Assembly: GCA_046317875.1 (NCBI GenBank)
Contig: JBKCVN010000013.1
Coordinates: forward strand, 62,001-126,000
Length of the DNA: 64,000 bases
Direction of reading: 5' to 3'
From: 2-01-FULL-41-14 sp046317875
Lineage (GTDB): Bacteria > Pseudomonadota > Alphaproteobacteria > UBA7879 > UBA5542
A program made the position numbers and the translations under genes. This document shows positions 1 through 8,789 of this stretch, one piece after another. The notes below the pieces were generated by a model. That model was not told where the DNA came from. It ran no database searches and saw only the letters and a program-made list of their open reading frames with translations. Within the stretch, counting starts at the first letter, position 1. Each line of letters opens with the position of its first letter.

Positions 1-156
1 TTGGCTTATATCATTGAAAAAGTATTGGATATGCCGCTAGAAGAACGTCAAAAAATGCAACAAAAGGCCATCGCCCATATTCGCAAGCATTTTGACAACA
101 CTATTATGCTCACAAAAACTCTAAAAGTTTACCAAGACGTTTTATCTCACGTATGA
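1..156 (+). CDS. C-terminal end of a glycosyltransferase (partial)
   Basis: This open frame enters from the left edge and stops with TGA at 154-156, leaving about 51 residues. The visible tail (LEERQKMQQKAIAHIRKHF, then a short helix) resembles the last helices of GT4-type glycosyltransferases, where a loop of 'eeR..m...a...v...Fd' closes the fold. The stop overlaps the start of the next gene in an ATGA arrangement, so the two are translationally coupled. Together with the GT9 enzyme downstream this is probably the end of an LPS or surface-glycan operon. The family call rests on a short tail only. Confidence 0.55.
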   Translation: MAYIIEKVLDMPLEERQKMQQKAIAHIRKHFDNTIMLTKTLKVYQDVLSHV

Positions 157-1085
157 AAACCATTTTAGTTATTAAACATGGCGCATTGGGAGACATGATT
201 TTTGCCATGGGGGCTTTCAAAGCGATTCGTGATCACCACTCAGATGACAAGGTTATCCTTCTCACTTCCTCTCCCTTTAAAGCCTTAGCTGAAAAATCTC
301 CTTATTTTGATGAAGTTTGGATTGATGATCGGAAGCGTCCCTGGCAACACCCCTTGGAATGCCTCAGTCTATTCCGCACCCTGAAAGCAGCCAACTTCTC
401 AATTGTGTATGACCTTCAACGTTCCCGCAGGACGCGACGGTATTTTCATATCATGAAACGCTTTTTTTCCTCTCCCCCCCTATGGAATGGAATATTTGAA
501 GGATCTGATTTTCATTATGACATTCCCTCTGTTTATGTAGATCACATTTTGAAAATTAACGAGAATCAGATTAAAAAAGCAGGCATTAAAAATGTCCCCA
601 GCCCCGATTTATCTTGGTTAAAAACAGATATATCGCACATTACCTTGCCAAAAAAATATTTCCTTCTGGTGCCAGGCACATCACCTGGACAAGGTCACAA
701 AAAATGGCCCGCCCCTTTTTATGGACAAGTAGCCCAATACATTTGGAAAAAAGGCTGCACACCTGTGGTGTTAGGAACGGCCCAGGAACAATCTGAATAC
801 GATGAAATTTATAAAAGCTGCCCCAATGCCATAAGCTTGTTGGGAAAAACAACTCTTTTTGATATTCCCGAAATTGCACGCCATGCTCAAGGCGCCTTAG
901 GGAACGATACAGGACCCATGCACCTTTGTTACTTCAGTGGATGCCCATCGTTGTATTTATTCTCTTATTCATCAGGGGTGAATTTATGCGGCCCTACCGA
1001 TGGGGTAAGTAAAGTGTTAAAGAAGGAAAGTTTGCGCGAGCTAACCGTGAATGAAGTCATAAAAAATTTGGTTTTTAAAAGTTGA
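153..1085 (+). CDS. Glycosyltransferase family 9 (heptosyltransferase-like)
   Basis: This is a 310-residue GT9 protein. Enzymes of this family transfer heptose or related sugars from ADP-heptose to the LPS core at the inner face of the cytoplasmic membrane. The N-terminal motif IKHGALGDMIFAMGAF matches the 'GD.i...P...al' Rossmann start. The nucleotide-sugar domain shows LVPGTSPGQGHKKWP at about residues 172-186 and GNDTGPMH at about 250-257, the two hallmark GT9 blocks. Length is slightly short but within the family range. The start overlaps the stop of the previous glycosyltransferase by four bases. Whether it is WaaC-, WaaF- or WaaQ-like cannot be decided from sequence alone. Confidence 0.85.
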   Translation: MKTILVIKHGALGDMIFAMGAFKAIRDHHSDDKVILLTSSPFKALAEKSPYFDEVWIDDRKRPWQHPLECLSLFRTLKAANFSIVYDLQRSRRTRRYFHIMKRFFSSPPLWNGIFEGSDFHYDIPSVYVDHILKINENQIKKAGIKNVPSPDLSWLKTDISHITLPKKYFLLVPGTSPGQGHKKWPAPFYGQVAQYIWKKGCTPVVLGTAQEQSEYDEIYKSCPNAISLLGKTTLFDIPEIARHAQGALGNDTGPMHLCYFSGCPSLYLFSYSSGVNLCGPTDGVSKVLKKESLRELTVNEVIKNLVFKS

Positions 1086-1117
1086 TCTTTATGCTTTTCG
1101 TACCCAAATACAATTTC

Positions 1118-1546
1118 TTATTCTAAATATTCTTTCAAAGCTTTATTCATGGCTTCAAAACCTGATTGTGTTCGGGGCTGAATTATTTTCCACAATAAGG
1201 AAACCAATAACCCAGAAAAATATTCCACTTGAATAAAAAGAACCTTATTTTTTTCCAAGGGAACAATTTCAAACATGTGGGCCCCATCAAACAGCCCCTT
1301 GATCACAAACTTCCCCTGCCACGAAAGTTTTTGCTCCTTATCTACTTTAATAAGCTGGGGAGAAAAGGACATTTTCTTTCCTTTAGGGGAACAAATTGTG
1401 ACTTTCAGCTGGCTCCCTTCTTTTAAAGGCCCCTCAATATCCATAATAAAAGGGCTCCATTTGGCATAGCTTTGAAAATCAACCAAAGCATCCCAGACTT
1501 TTTTTGCAGAACAATTGATTTCAATTTGAGTTTCTATTTTTCTCAT
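1118..1546 (-). CDS. SRPBCC (START-like) domain protein
   Basis: A 142-residue protein consisting of a single SRPBCC/polyketide-cyclase fold. It opens with IETQIEINCSAKKVWDALVDFQSYAKWSPFI, the standard first strand and helix of the family. It continues with alternating strands and a long C-terminal helix (GFEAMNKALKEYLE) that would cover the ligand cavity. No signal peptide is seen. The stop abuts the alaS stop side (alaS ends at 1547), so it lies immediately downstream of alaS on the same strand and is probably co-transcribed. The ligand is unknown; members bind lipids or other hydrophobic molecules. Confidence 0.75.
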   Translation of the reverse strand: MRKIETQIEINCSAKKVWDALVDFQSYAKWSPFIMDIEGPLKEGSQLKVTICSPKGKKMSFSPQLIKVDKEQKLSWQGKFVIKGLFDGAHMFEIVPLEKNKVLFIQVEYFSGLLVSLLWKIIQPRTQSGFEAMNKALKEYLE

Positions 1547-4168
1547 TTATAAAGCCCCTTTTAAAGACTCAATCGCATGGGGAATATGACTTGATACTCC
1601 CCCGCACTGGGCTAGGTCGGGTCGTCCCCCGCCCCCTTTTCCACCCAAAGCAATCGCCACCGGCTGAATAAGGTCCTTGGCATTATATTTAGAAACCAAG
1701 TCCTGGGTAACGCCCACAAGAGCTGTGGCTTTATCTTCAACAACAGAAGTTAAGAATATAATCCCTGATCCCACTTTCTGCTTCAAGATATCCATCAAGG
1801 GCTTAAGGTCGGCCATGGGCACATCTTTTACCTGATGAATCAATAATGCAATATTGTTAATTTCCTCCAGACTTTCCTGACTCTGAACCCCCGAAGAAGA
1901 CTTAAAAGATTTAACCTGTTTTTCTAGCTGCTTCTTTTCTTCCACCAAAGCTTCTAACCGCGCGGGCACTGCTTTTACCCCCACCTTCAGAGTTTGTGCC
2001 ATCATAACCAGGCTATTTTCCATGTCGGCCACATAGTCTTCCACAGCCAATCCTGTAATTGCCTCAATTCGACGCACACCCGAGGATACCCCCGATTCGG
2101 ACAAAATTTTGAACATGCCTATATCACCTAGGCGTTCCACATGGGTCCCCCCACAAAGCTCAACCGAATACACATCATGTTCATGACCCATGGAAACCAC
2201 ACGCACCTCATCCCCATACTTTTCTCCAAACAGAGCCTTAGCCCCCGCTTTCATGGCTTCCTCAGGGGTTGAAGTTTGCGTTGAAACCAAAGCGTTCCCG
2301 CGAATCTGGGCGTTAATATCTTTTTCCACTTGGGGTAAAATTTCTTTAGAAACAGCTTGCGGGTGACTGAAGTCAAACCTTAAACGGTCAGGCGCCACCA
2401 GGGATCCTTTTTGGGTAACCGAGGACCCCAAAAAACGCCTTAAGGATTCATGCAACAAATGGGTAGCCGAGTGATTCGCCCGCAACCTAGTTCGACGATC
2501 CTTATCAATGGTCAGGGTCACCGGGTCTCCCACTTTAAGATGCCCCTTGTTAAGGGTTATTTCGTGCACAATTAATCCATCCACTTTTTTTAAGGTGGCG
2601 GTTACGATGCCTTTAGAGTCAGCCCCCAGGAACAGCCCTTCGTCTCCCATCTGTCCGCCCGATTCCCCGTAAAAAGGGGTCTGATTGGCAATTAAGAATC
2701 CCCGGTCCCCCTCTTGCAAACTAGAAACAGACTTGCCCTCTTTCACCAAGGCCAAGATAGAGGCCTCAAGGCTATCGGTGTGATACCCCACAAATTCGGT
2801 GGAACCACATTTTTCCCATAGGTCAAACCACAAGGCTTCAGTGGAACTGTCCCCTGACCCCACCCAGGATGCACGGGCAGATTCTTTCTGCTGTTGCATC
2901 AATCGGGTAAATTCTTCCGTATCCACATTGATATGTCTGTTTTTTAGAATATCTTGGGTTAAATCCAAGGGGAACCCATAAGTATCATAAAGCTTAAACG
3001 CAGCCTGGCCCGAAAGCACAGGGTTACTTAGGTTTTTCACTTCGTCTTCCAAAACCTTCACACCACGGACAAAAGCATCGCTAAACCGTTCTTCTTCCAG
3101 GCGAAGTGTTAAAGTGATCAACTCTTGGGCACGCTCTAACTCGGGGTAGGCACTTCCCATTTTTTCAATTAAGAATGGCACCAATTGGCATAGTAAAGGT
3201 TCATTAGCTTTCAACATATATGCATGACGCATGGCGCGACGCATAATCCGACGCAATACATACCCACGGCCTTCATTCGAGGGCAGCACACCATCCGCGA
3301 TCAAGAAACAGCTGGCGCGCAAGTGGTCCGCGATCACCCGCTGTGAAATCAAATGATCTCCTTCCGTGACCGTTTTTGTTTTTTCAGCCACAGCCACCAC
3401 TAATGTTTTTAACACATCTGTATCATAGTTATTGGTCACGCCCTGAAGTACAGCCGCCACCCGCTCTAACCCCATCCCCGTATCTACCGAGGCCTTGGGC
3501 AGCAAAATCCTGGAGCCATCCTTTTGTTGCTCATATTGCATGAACACCAAATTCCAAATCTCCACAAACCGATCACCGTCCTGCTCGGGCGTACCGGGCA
3601 ATCCACCGGGAATATGGGCGCCGTGATCATAAAAAATTTCGGTGCAAGGTCCGCACGGCCCCGTGTCCCCCATGGACCAAAAATTATCGCTGGTGGGAAT
3701 GCGGATAATTTTATGATCGGGGAATCCCGCAATTTTTTTCCAAAGCCTAAAAGCTTCGTCATCTTCCGAGAATACCGTAATATAAAGTTTCTCAGGCGAC
3801 AGTTTGAACTCACCTGTCAATAAATCCCAAGCATATTTAATGGCTTCTTCTTTGAAATAATCCCCAAACGAAAAATTTCCCAACATTTCAAAAAAAGTAT
3901 GATGACGGGCTGTATACCCTACATTTTCCAAATCATTATGCTTTCCCCCTGCCCGCACACATTTCTGAGCAGTGGTCGCCGTGGTGTAGGGGTGTGTTGC
4001 AAGGCCAGTAAAAACGTTTTTAAACTGAACCATCCCCGAATTGGTGAACATAAGAGAAGGATCATTATGAGGCACCAGAGGGCTGGACGAGACCACCTGA
4101 TGACCATTTTTTTGGAAAAATTTTAAAAAAGTATTGCGAATATCCTGGGTATGCATGGCTTTTTCCAT
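1547..4168 (-). CDS. alaS: Alanine--tRNA ligase
   Basis: An 873-residue class II aminoacyl-tRNA synthetase that charges tRNA-Ala. The N-terminal catalytic core begins with TQDIRNTFLKFFQKNGHQVV. The editing domain carries the zinc ligands HSATHLLHE at about residue 565 and CGGTHV at about 669. The C-terminal part has a coiled coil and the glycine-rich C-Ala end (LGGKGGGGRPDLAQCGG). Length is normal for a full-length bacterial AlaS. A second ATG four codons in (4156) is an equally plausible start, as no strong ribosome site precedes either. The adjacent SRPBCC gene follows directly. Confidence 0.97.
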   Translation of the reverse strand: MEKAMHTQDIRNTFLKFFQKNGHQVVSSSPLVPHNDPSLMFTNSGMVQFKNVFTGLATHPYTTATTAQKCVRAGGKHNDLENVGYTARHHTFFEMLGNFSFGDYFKEEAIKYAWDLLTGEFKLSPEKLYITVFSEDDEAFRLWKKIAGFPDHKIIRIPTSDNFWSMGDTGPCGPCTEIFYDHGAHIPGGLPGTPEQDGDRFVEIWNLVFMQYEQQKDGSRILLPKASVDTGMGLERVAAVLQGVTNNYDTDVLKTLVVAVAEKTKTVTEGDHLISQRVIADHLRASCFLIADGVLPSNEGRGYVLRRIMRRAMRHAYMLKANEPLLCQLVPFLIEKMGSAYPELERAQELITLTLRLEEERFSDAFVRGVKVLEDEVKNLSNPVLSGQAAFKLYDTYGFPLDLTQDILKNRHINVDTEEFTRLMQQQKESARASWVGSGDSSTEALWFDLWEKCGSTEFVGYHTDSLEASILALVKEGKSVSSLQEGDRGFLIANQTPFYGESGGQMGDEGLFLGADSKGIVTATLKKVDGLIVHEITLNKGHLKVGDPVTLTIDKDRRTRLRANHSATHLLHESLRRFLGSSVTQKGSLVAPDRLRFDFSHPQAVSKEILPQVEKDINAQIRGNALVSTQTSTPEEAMKAGAKALFGEKYGDEVRVVSMGHEHDVYSVELCGGTHVERLGDIGMFKILSESGVSSGVRRIEAITGLAVEDYVADMENSLVMMAQTLKVGVKAVPARLEALVEEKKQLEKQVKSFKSSSGVQSQESLEEINNIALLIHQVKDVPMADLKPLMDILKQKVGSGIIFLTSVVEDKATALVGVTQDLVSKYNAKDLIQPVAIALGGKGGGGRPDLAQCGGVSSHIPHAIESLKGAL

Positions 4169-4436
4169 TTAAAAGGGTTGAAGGCTTCAATTTACCATCC
4201 CCTTATTAAATTGCAATCGGATAGTGAGGCCCCTCAGATATGTGAATTCATTTCAGACGGTTTTTGATAAAAATATAAATCTAGTAGCTAGAAAAAAATT
4301 ACTCAGAAGAATATGGATTGGATGATCATCTCAGTAAATATTTATTTATAAACTGAAGAGTTAATTGTAAATCAATACATAAAAGAATTATTTTCAGTCT
4401 TTTTTTTCAACTCGGCATGCTTTATCATTGCAAGTT

Positions 4437-5141
4437 ATGATAGTACAAAAACAATCTCTTATTTCTTTCCAGAACGTTGGCCTTACTTTCAAAGGCAATG
4501 TCCGGTTATTTTCTAAGCTAAGCCTAGATATAAAAGAAGGTGAATTTTATTTTTTAACGGGCCTTAGTGGGGCTGGAAAATCAACCCTTCTTAAAATGAT
4601 GTATCTGGGGTTGCCCCCCACTACAGGGCATCTTTATCTATTTGGAGATGAAGTGGGTCGCATATCAGAAAATTCCATTGCCTATATCCGGCGAAAGATC
4701 GGAATTGTATTTCAGGATTTCCGGCTTCTTCCCCACCTCACCACATTAGAGAACGTAGCCCTTCCCCTGAAGGTCAGGGGTATTGATACCCGCAAAGCCC
4801 GTCAACAAGCCAAAGATCTTTTGGCCTGGGTGGGCCTAGAAGATGTTTTAAACAGCCTTCCCCACACTTTATCAGGGGGGCAACAACAACGGGCAGCCAT
4901 TACGCGTGCGATCATGGGTAAACCAAAGCTGTTATTGGCTGACGAACCCACAGGAAATGTAGACGAGGAAGCTGCCCGAAAAATTTTATACCTTTTCGAA
5001 GAGTTGCATAAATCTGGCACCACCATTGTGGTGGCGACCCACAATCGATCCTTTGCAAAGGAATTCAACCATCCCGAGATTTTCTTGAAAAAAGGCCAAG
5101 CAAGCCTTTTGAATCAAAGATCACTGGTTACCGAGGTTTAA
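4437..5141 (+). CDS. ftsE: Cell division ATP-binding protein FtsE
   Basis: An ABC-type ATPase of about 234 residues that partners FtsX at the septum and drives activation of peptidoglycan amidases. Walker A is GLSGAGKST (about 41-49), the signature is LSGGQQQR (about 145), and Walker B is LLLADEPTG with a downstream H-loop (VVATHNRS). A TTG at 4428 would add three residues; the ATG at 4437 is preferred here. The 268 bases upstream, divergent from alaS, are AT-rich and must hold the promoters for both genes; no clear consensus stands out. The stop overlaps the ftsX start by one base. Confidence 0.95.
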   Translation: MIVQKQSLISFQNVGLTFKGNVRLFSKLSLDIKEGEFYFLTGLSGAGKSTLLKMMYLGLPPTTGHLYLFGDEVGRISENSIAYIRRKIGIVFQDFRLLPHLTTLENVALPLKVRGIDTRKARQQAKDLLAWVGLEDVLNSLPHTLSGGQQQRAAITRAIMGKPKLLLADEPTGNVDEEAARKILYLFEELHKSGTTIVVATHNRSFAKEFNHPEIFLKKGQASLLNQRSLVTEV

Positions 5142-6016
5142 TGAGCATACGCACAGATCTTCCCCTGCAAAACGATCCAGCCACCCGATTTCTCCCTTGG
5201 ATTATGGGTCTTTTAATTTACTTAGCCAGTCTTTCCATGATGGTGGGATTAACGATTAATACGTTAACTGCTCAATGGATTCACGGTCTGGAGGATGTTT
5301 TGATTTTAGAAATTCCTCCGTTTGAAATCAAGACAGACGATGATCAGGACCCAGGAACAGAATTAAAAATCCTGCAAATGATCCAATCCACTCCTGGACT
5401 AGGATCTTTTAAAACTGTGGCTTTGAAAGATGCCTTAAGCAGCATGGGTCATTTATCATTAAGCGAAGAAGATACTCAATTCCTGCCCAAGCTTTTGGAA
5501 ATACGTGTCACAAATCGCCAAGTCTTAAACTTAGCTAATCTTAAAAACAATCTAGCCACCCTCTCGCCCCATATTCATATTGAAGACCACAGTGAGACAC
5601 GAAATTTGGTGTATGAAATTGCCCAATCCACCAAAACCATCAGTTTCGTGGTTGTAAGTTTAATTGTGCTGGCCACCATTTCTATTATTGCGTTCACCTC
5701 GCAGACCAGTTTGATTATTCATCGAAATGTGATTGAAATTCTTTATTTGGTGGGGGCTACTCGGTCGTATATAGGCAAACAATTCCAATCTTATGCCCTG
5801 CGTATTGGCACAAAGGCCAGCTTTATCAGCCTTATCTTAGGGGCGCTCACGTTATTGTGTTTTTCCTTTGGAAGCGCGCATCTTTTATTCATCGAAAAGT
5901 TCATTAAATTTCCTTTAATGATTGGTGTATTTTCTGTGACCGCTTTCTTTATTACCCTTTTTATTATGATATCTGCCCGGTTAAGTGTGCGGATTTCCCT
6001 TCAAAAATCCGATTAG
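5141..6016 (+). CDS. ftsX: Cell division protein FtsX
   Basis: A 291-residue inner-membrane permease-like partner of FtsE. The first membrane segment is at about residues 20-45. A periplasmic domain of about 110 residues follows, then three C-terminal membrane segments (about 165-190, 220-245 and 255-280), giving the expected four-helix FtsX topology. The cytoplasmic loop IHRNVIEILYLVGATRSYIGKQF matches the conserved FtsX coupling loop ('eI..LvGAT..fI..PF'). Overlap of start and stop (TAATG) with ftsE implies translational coupling. The two proteins form a complex that activates cell-wall hydrolases in the periplasm. Confidence 0.93.
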   Translation: MSIRTDLPLQNDPATRFLPWIMGLLIYLASLSMMVGLTINTLTAQWIHGLEDVLILEIPPFEIKTDDDQDPGTELKILQMIQSTPGLGSFKTVALKDALSSMGHLSLSEEDTQFLPKLLEIRVTNRQVLNLANLKNNLATLSPHIHIEDHSETRNLVYEIAQSTKTISFVVVSLIVLATISIIAFTSQTSLIIHRNVIEILYLVGATRSYIGKQFQSYALRIGTKASFISLILGALTLLCFSFGSAHLLFIEKFIKFPLMIGVFSVTAFFITLFIMISARLSVRISLQKSD

Positions 6017-6043
6017 ACGATAAAGCAAAAGAAAGAAAAAAGA

Positions 6044-6592
6044 GTGCTTAAAAAATTATTAATTCTAATCTTTCTAACCTGGATAGGCGGATTTTTTATC
6101 TATCTTTATCAAATTAACCATTTCACTAATTATCCCATTTCAGCAGACGGTATTGTTATTCTAACAGGGGGACGAGATCGTATTGAAAAGGGCCTTCGTC
6201 TTTTAAACGTGGCCCCTGAAAAGCCCCTCCTCATCACAGGCGTTCGAACAAAAGGCCAACTGCAAGAAGTGGCCTCTACACACTCTCCTACTAGCCAAAT
6301 TGATCTGGGGTTCAAAGCCACAACCACCCGCGAGAATGCCCAAGAAATCGCAGAATGGAACAAGATAAAACTGTGTAAATCGTTGCTTGTTGTCACGTCT
6401 CACTATCACATGCCCCGCAGTCTTCTAGAGCTCCAAGCAGCCCTGCCCACTGTCAAGCTGATCCCCTATTCAATAGTGTCATCTTCTTTTCAAAAAAGAA
6501 AATGGCTAAAAAAACCTTATTTTTTGTATCTTCTTTTCAAAGAATATAATAAATATTTGGTTGTCCTATCCGAAATGTATTTAAAGTCTTGA
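6044..6592 (+). CDS. YdcF/DUF218 family membrane-anchored protein
   Basis: A 182-residue protein with one N-terminal membrane anchor (about residues 4-22) and a DUF218 domain. Motifs are GIVILTGGRDRIEKGLRLL, ATTTRENAQE and VTSHYHMPRSLLEL, which match the conserved blocks of the family (SanA/YdcF/ElyC). Family members are tied to envelope integrity and peptidoglycan or undecaprenyl metabolism, but no reaction is certain. It begins with GTG preceded by the purine-rich GAAAGAAAAAAGA. Position between ftsX and plsC is the usual alphaproteobacterial order, and its stop overlaps the plsC start. Confidence 0.85.
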   Translation: MLKKLLILIFLTWIGGFFIYLYQINHFTNYPISADGIVILTGGRDRIEKGLRLLNVAPEKPLLITGVRTKGQLQEVASTHSPTSQIDLGFKATTTRENAQEIAEWNKIKLCKSLLVVTSHYHMPRSLLELQAALPTVKLIPYSIVSSSFQKRKWLKKPYFLYLLFKEYNKYLVVLSEMYLKS

Positions 6593-7296
6593 ACCTCATG
6601 GTCCGATCTTTCATTTTTAACATTTTATTTTATACCACCTCGATTGTGGGCCTTATTTTCTTATGCCCCCTTCTTTTGATCGGGAACTATTTCAGCCATC
6701 GCATCCCACGTTGGTGGTCTTTGTGGGTTTCGTGGCTACTTAAAATGGTATCCCGCACACACTATAAAGTTCAGGGCACCATTCCTTCGTCAACGGTTAT
6801 TTATGCAATCAAACATCAATCAGCCTGGGAAACCATTGCCTTAAACCATATTTTAGAACGGCCGGTGTTTGTGTTAAAAAAAGAACTGTTATGGATTCCT
6901 TTTTTTGGTCTTTATCTTCAAAAAGCGGGCATGATTGCATTAGACCGCGGGGGTGGCCTTAATACGCTGAAAAACCTAATCAAGCAAACCAAAGATCGTG
7001 TTGCACGTCACCGCTCGGTAATTATTTTTCCGGAAGGGACCCGGTCGGCCCCCGGAACCCATAATCCTTACAAAAAGGGTATCTATGTTTTGTATAAAAA
7101 CTTGAATGTTCCCGTGGTGCCAGTAGCCCTAAACTCGGGCGTATATTGGCCACGCCGCACATTCATGAAATATCCGGGCACCATTCATGTGAAGTTTTTG
7201 CCATCCATTCCCCCAGGCTTAGCCGAGGATGTCTTTATGGGGCAACTAGAACACACCATCGAAACCGAAAGCTTGAAACTTTTCAAGAAAAGTTGA
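6589..7296 (+). CDS. plsC: 1-acyl-sn-glycerol-3-phosphate acyltransferase
   Basis: A 235-residue membrane acyltransferase that makes phosphatidic acid from lysophosphatidic acid, the second acylation step of phospholipid synthesis. A hydrophobic N-terminal segment precedes the catalytic block KHQSAWET (about 76-83), in which the usual H-x4-D is H-x4-E, a variant common in alphaproteobacterial homologues as far as I recall. The substrate-binding block FPEGTRSAPG is at about 147-156. The start is TTG at 6589, overlapping the preceding stop by four bases; an ATG three codons in (6598) is the alternative. Confidence 0.92.
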   Translation: MNLMVRSFIFNILFYTTSIVGLIFLCPLLLIGNYFSHRIPRWWSLWVSWLLKMVSRTHYKVQGTIPSSTVIYAIKHQSAWETIALNHILERPVFVLKKELLWIPFFGLYLQKAGMIALDRGGGLNTLKNLIKQTKDRVARHRSVIIFPEGTRSAPGTHNPYKKGIYVLYKNLNVPVVPVALNSGVYWPRRTFMKYPGTIHVKFLPSIPPGLAEDVFMGQLEHTIETESLKLFKKS

Positions 7297-7358
7297 AAAA
7301 GAAGATAATTTTTAACTTGCCCCACCCTTAAGTTAATGTTACTTATCGCTCATGTATG

Positions 7359-7435
<77 letters not shown>

Positions 7436-7508
7436 TATGATTCTTTATAAAACTTATCCGTAGACCTTATCTGTTTTTTAACCTAAAGTATGCTTGGGAA
7501 AAATAGTC

Positions 7509-8789
7509 ATGGAATTTATGGAGACAGATATAGTGGTTCAAGAACGCGTCCTAAGCGTTACCGAGCTTTCTCTGCATCTCAAAAAAACCATTGAATCCCA
7601 GTTCAAATCTGTTCGTTTACGCGGCGAAATTTCTGCATTCAAGCGCCACTCGTCGGGCCATGCTTATTTTTGTTTAAAAGATGAAGAATCAGTGATCGAC
7701 GCCATCTGCTGGCGAGGCACCGTTTCCCAGCTGTCTCTTATACCAGAAGACGGCTTAGAGGTTATTTGCCAAGGGCGCATTACCACTTACGGTGCCCGTT
7801 CTAAATATCAAATGATTGTGGAATCCATGGAATTGGCAGGAATGGGTTCTCTTTTGAAGTTGTTGCAAGATCGCAAGGAAAAACTGGCCAAAGAAGGATT
7901 GTTTGATCCGACGCGAAAAAAACCTCTGCCTTTTATACCCCAAAAAATTGGGATCATTACCTCGGCCACGGGGGCCGTTATTCAAGACATTTTGCATCGC
8001 ATAAGCGAGCGCTTTCCCTGTCATGTTATTTTATGGCCTGTCACTGTCCAGGGGCCCACGGCTGCGGGGGAAATTACTGATGCGATTGAAGGGTTCAACA
8101 AAATTCAAGGCGACCTAAAACCAGACTTACTCATTGTGGCCCGCGGTGGGGGCAGTTTGGAAGACCTTTGGTGTTTTAATGAAGAAAATGTGGTCAGAGC
8201 AGCCGCAGCCAGCCATATTCCTTTAATCTCAGCCGTGGGACATGAAACGGATACAACTCTCATCGATTTTGCATCCGATCGCCGGGCTCCTACCCCCACC
8301 GCAGCAGCTGAAATGGCAACCCCCGTGCGGCTGGACCTTATAGACGCAACCCAAACCCTCCACCACCGATTAAACATGGTGACCATCAATCATGTGCGTC
8401 ATTTGCACACAAAAGTTCAAAGCTTGGGGCGTGGGCTTATCAGCCCCAAACAATCCCTGGAAATAAAAGCCCAAACCCTGGACGACCGATGCGAACGCTT
8501 AATGGTGGCCCTTACAAAGAAACTTCAACAATGCACCCAAGATGTGTCTTTTGCGAATCATCGTCTTTCTCAGGTGCGTAACAATGCTTTAATTCGTGCC
8601 TCACAGTCCTATCACCGGTGGGCACCTTTGCTAGAAAGTTATTCCTATGAAAAAACTTTGGCCCGCGGATTTGCCATGGTGAAAGACCCCCAAGGGAAAC
8701 CTATTACCTCAGCCCAGCGTTTAAAACTTCAAGAAACAGCGCACCTACAATTCTCAGATGGTGGTGTATCGATTAAACCCTTACCTTAA
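7509..8789 (+). CDS. xseA: Exodeoxyribonuclease VII large subunit
   Basis: A 426-residue subunit of the ssDNA exonuclease VII. An N-terminal OB-fold (SVTELSLHLKKTIESQFKSVRLRGEIS) is followed by the catalytic region with GIITSATGAVIQDI, the VARGGGSLEDLWCFNEE block and SAVGHETDTTLIDFASDRRAPTPTAAAE, all hallmarks of XseA, then a long C-terminal helical stalk. The ATG at 7509 is chosen because GGGAAAA lies just upstream; TTG at 7494 and ATG at 7518 are alternatives. The small subunit gene xseB is separate, at 53061. The stop overlaps convergently with the next minus-strand gene. Confidence 0.95.
   Translation: MEFMETDIVVQERVLSVTELSLHLKKTIESQFKSVRLRGEISAFKRHSSGHAYFCLKDEESVIDAICWRGTVSQLSLIPEDGLEVICQGRITTYGARSKYQMIVESMELAGMGSLLKLLQDRKEKLAKEGLFDPTRKKPLPFIPQKIGIITSATGAVIQDILHRISERFPCHVILWPVTVQGPTAAGEITDAIEGFNKIQGDLKPDLLIVARGGGSLEDLWCFNEENVVRAAAASHIPLISAVGHETDTTLIDFASDRRAPTPTAAAEMATPVRLDLIDATQTLHHRLNMVTINHVRHLHTKVQSLGRGLISPKQSLEIKAQTLDDRCERLMVALTKKLQQCTQDVSFANHRLSQVRNNALIRASQSYHRWAPLLESYSYEKTLARGFAMVKDPQGKPITSAQRLKLQETAHLQFSDGGVSIKPLP

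Noticed and set aside
3484..3813. A 109-codon open frame on the minus strand inside alaS
   Set aside because: It lies in a different frame of the well-supported alaS gene and its product shows no recognisable pattern; it is a chance frame.
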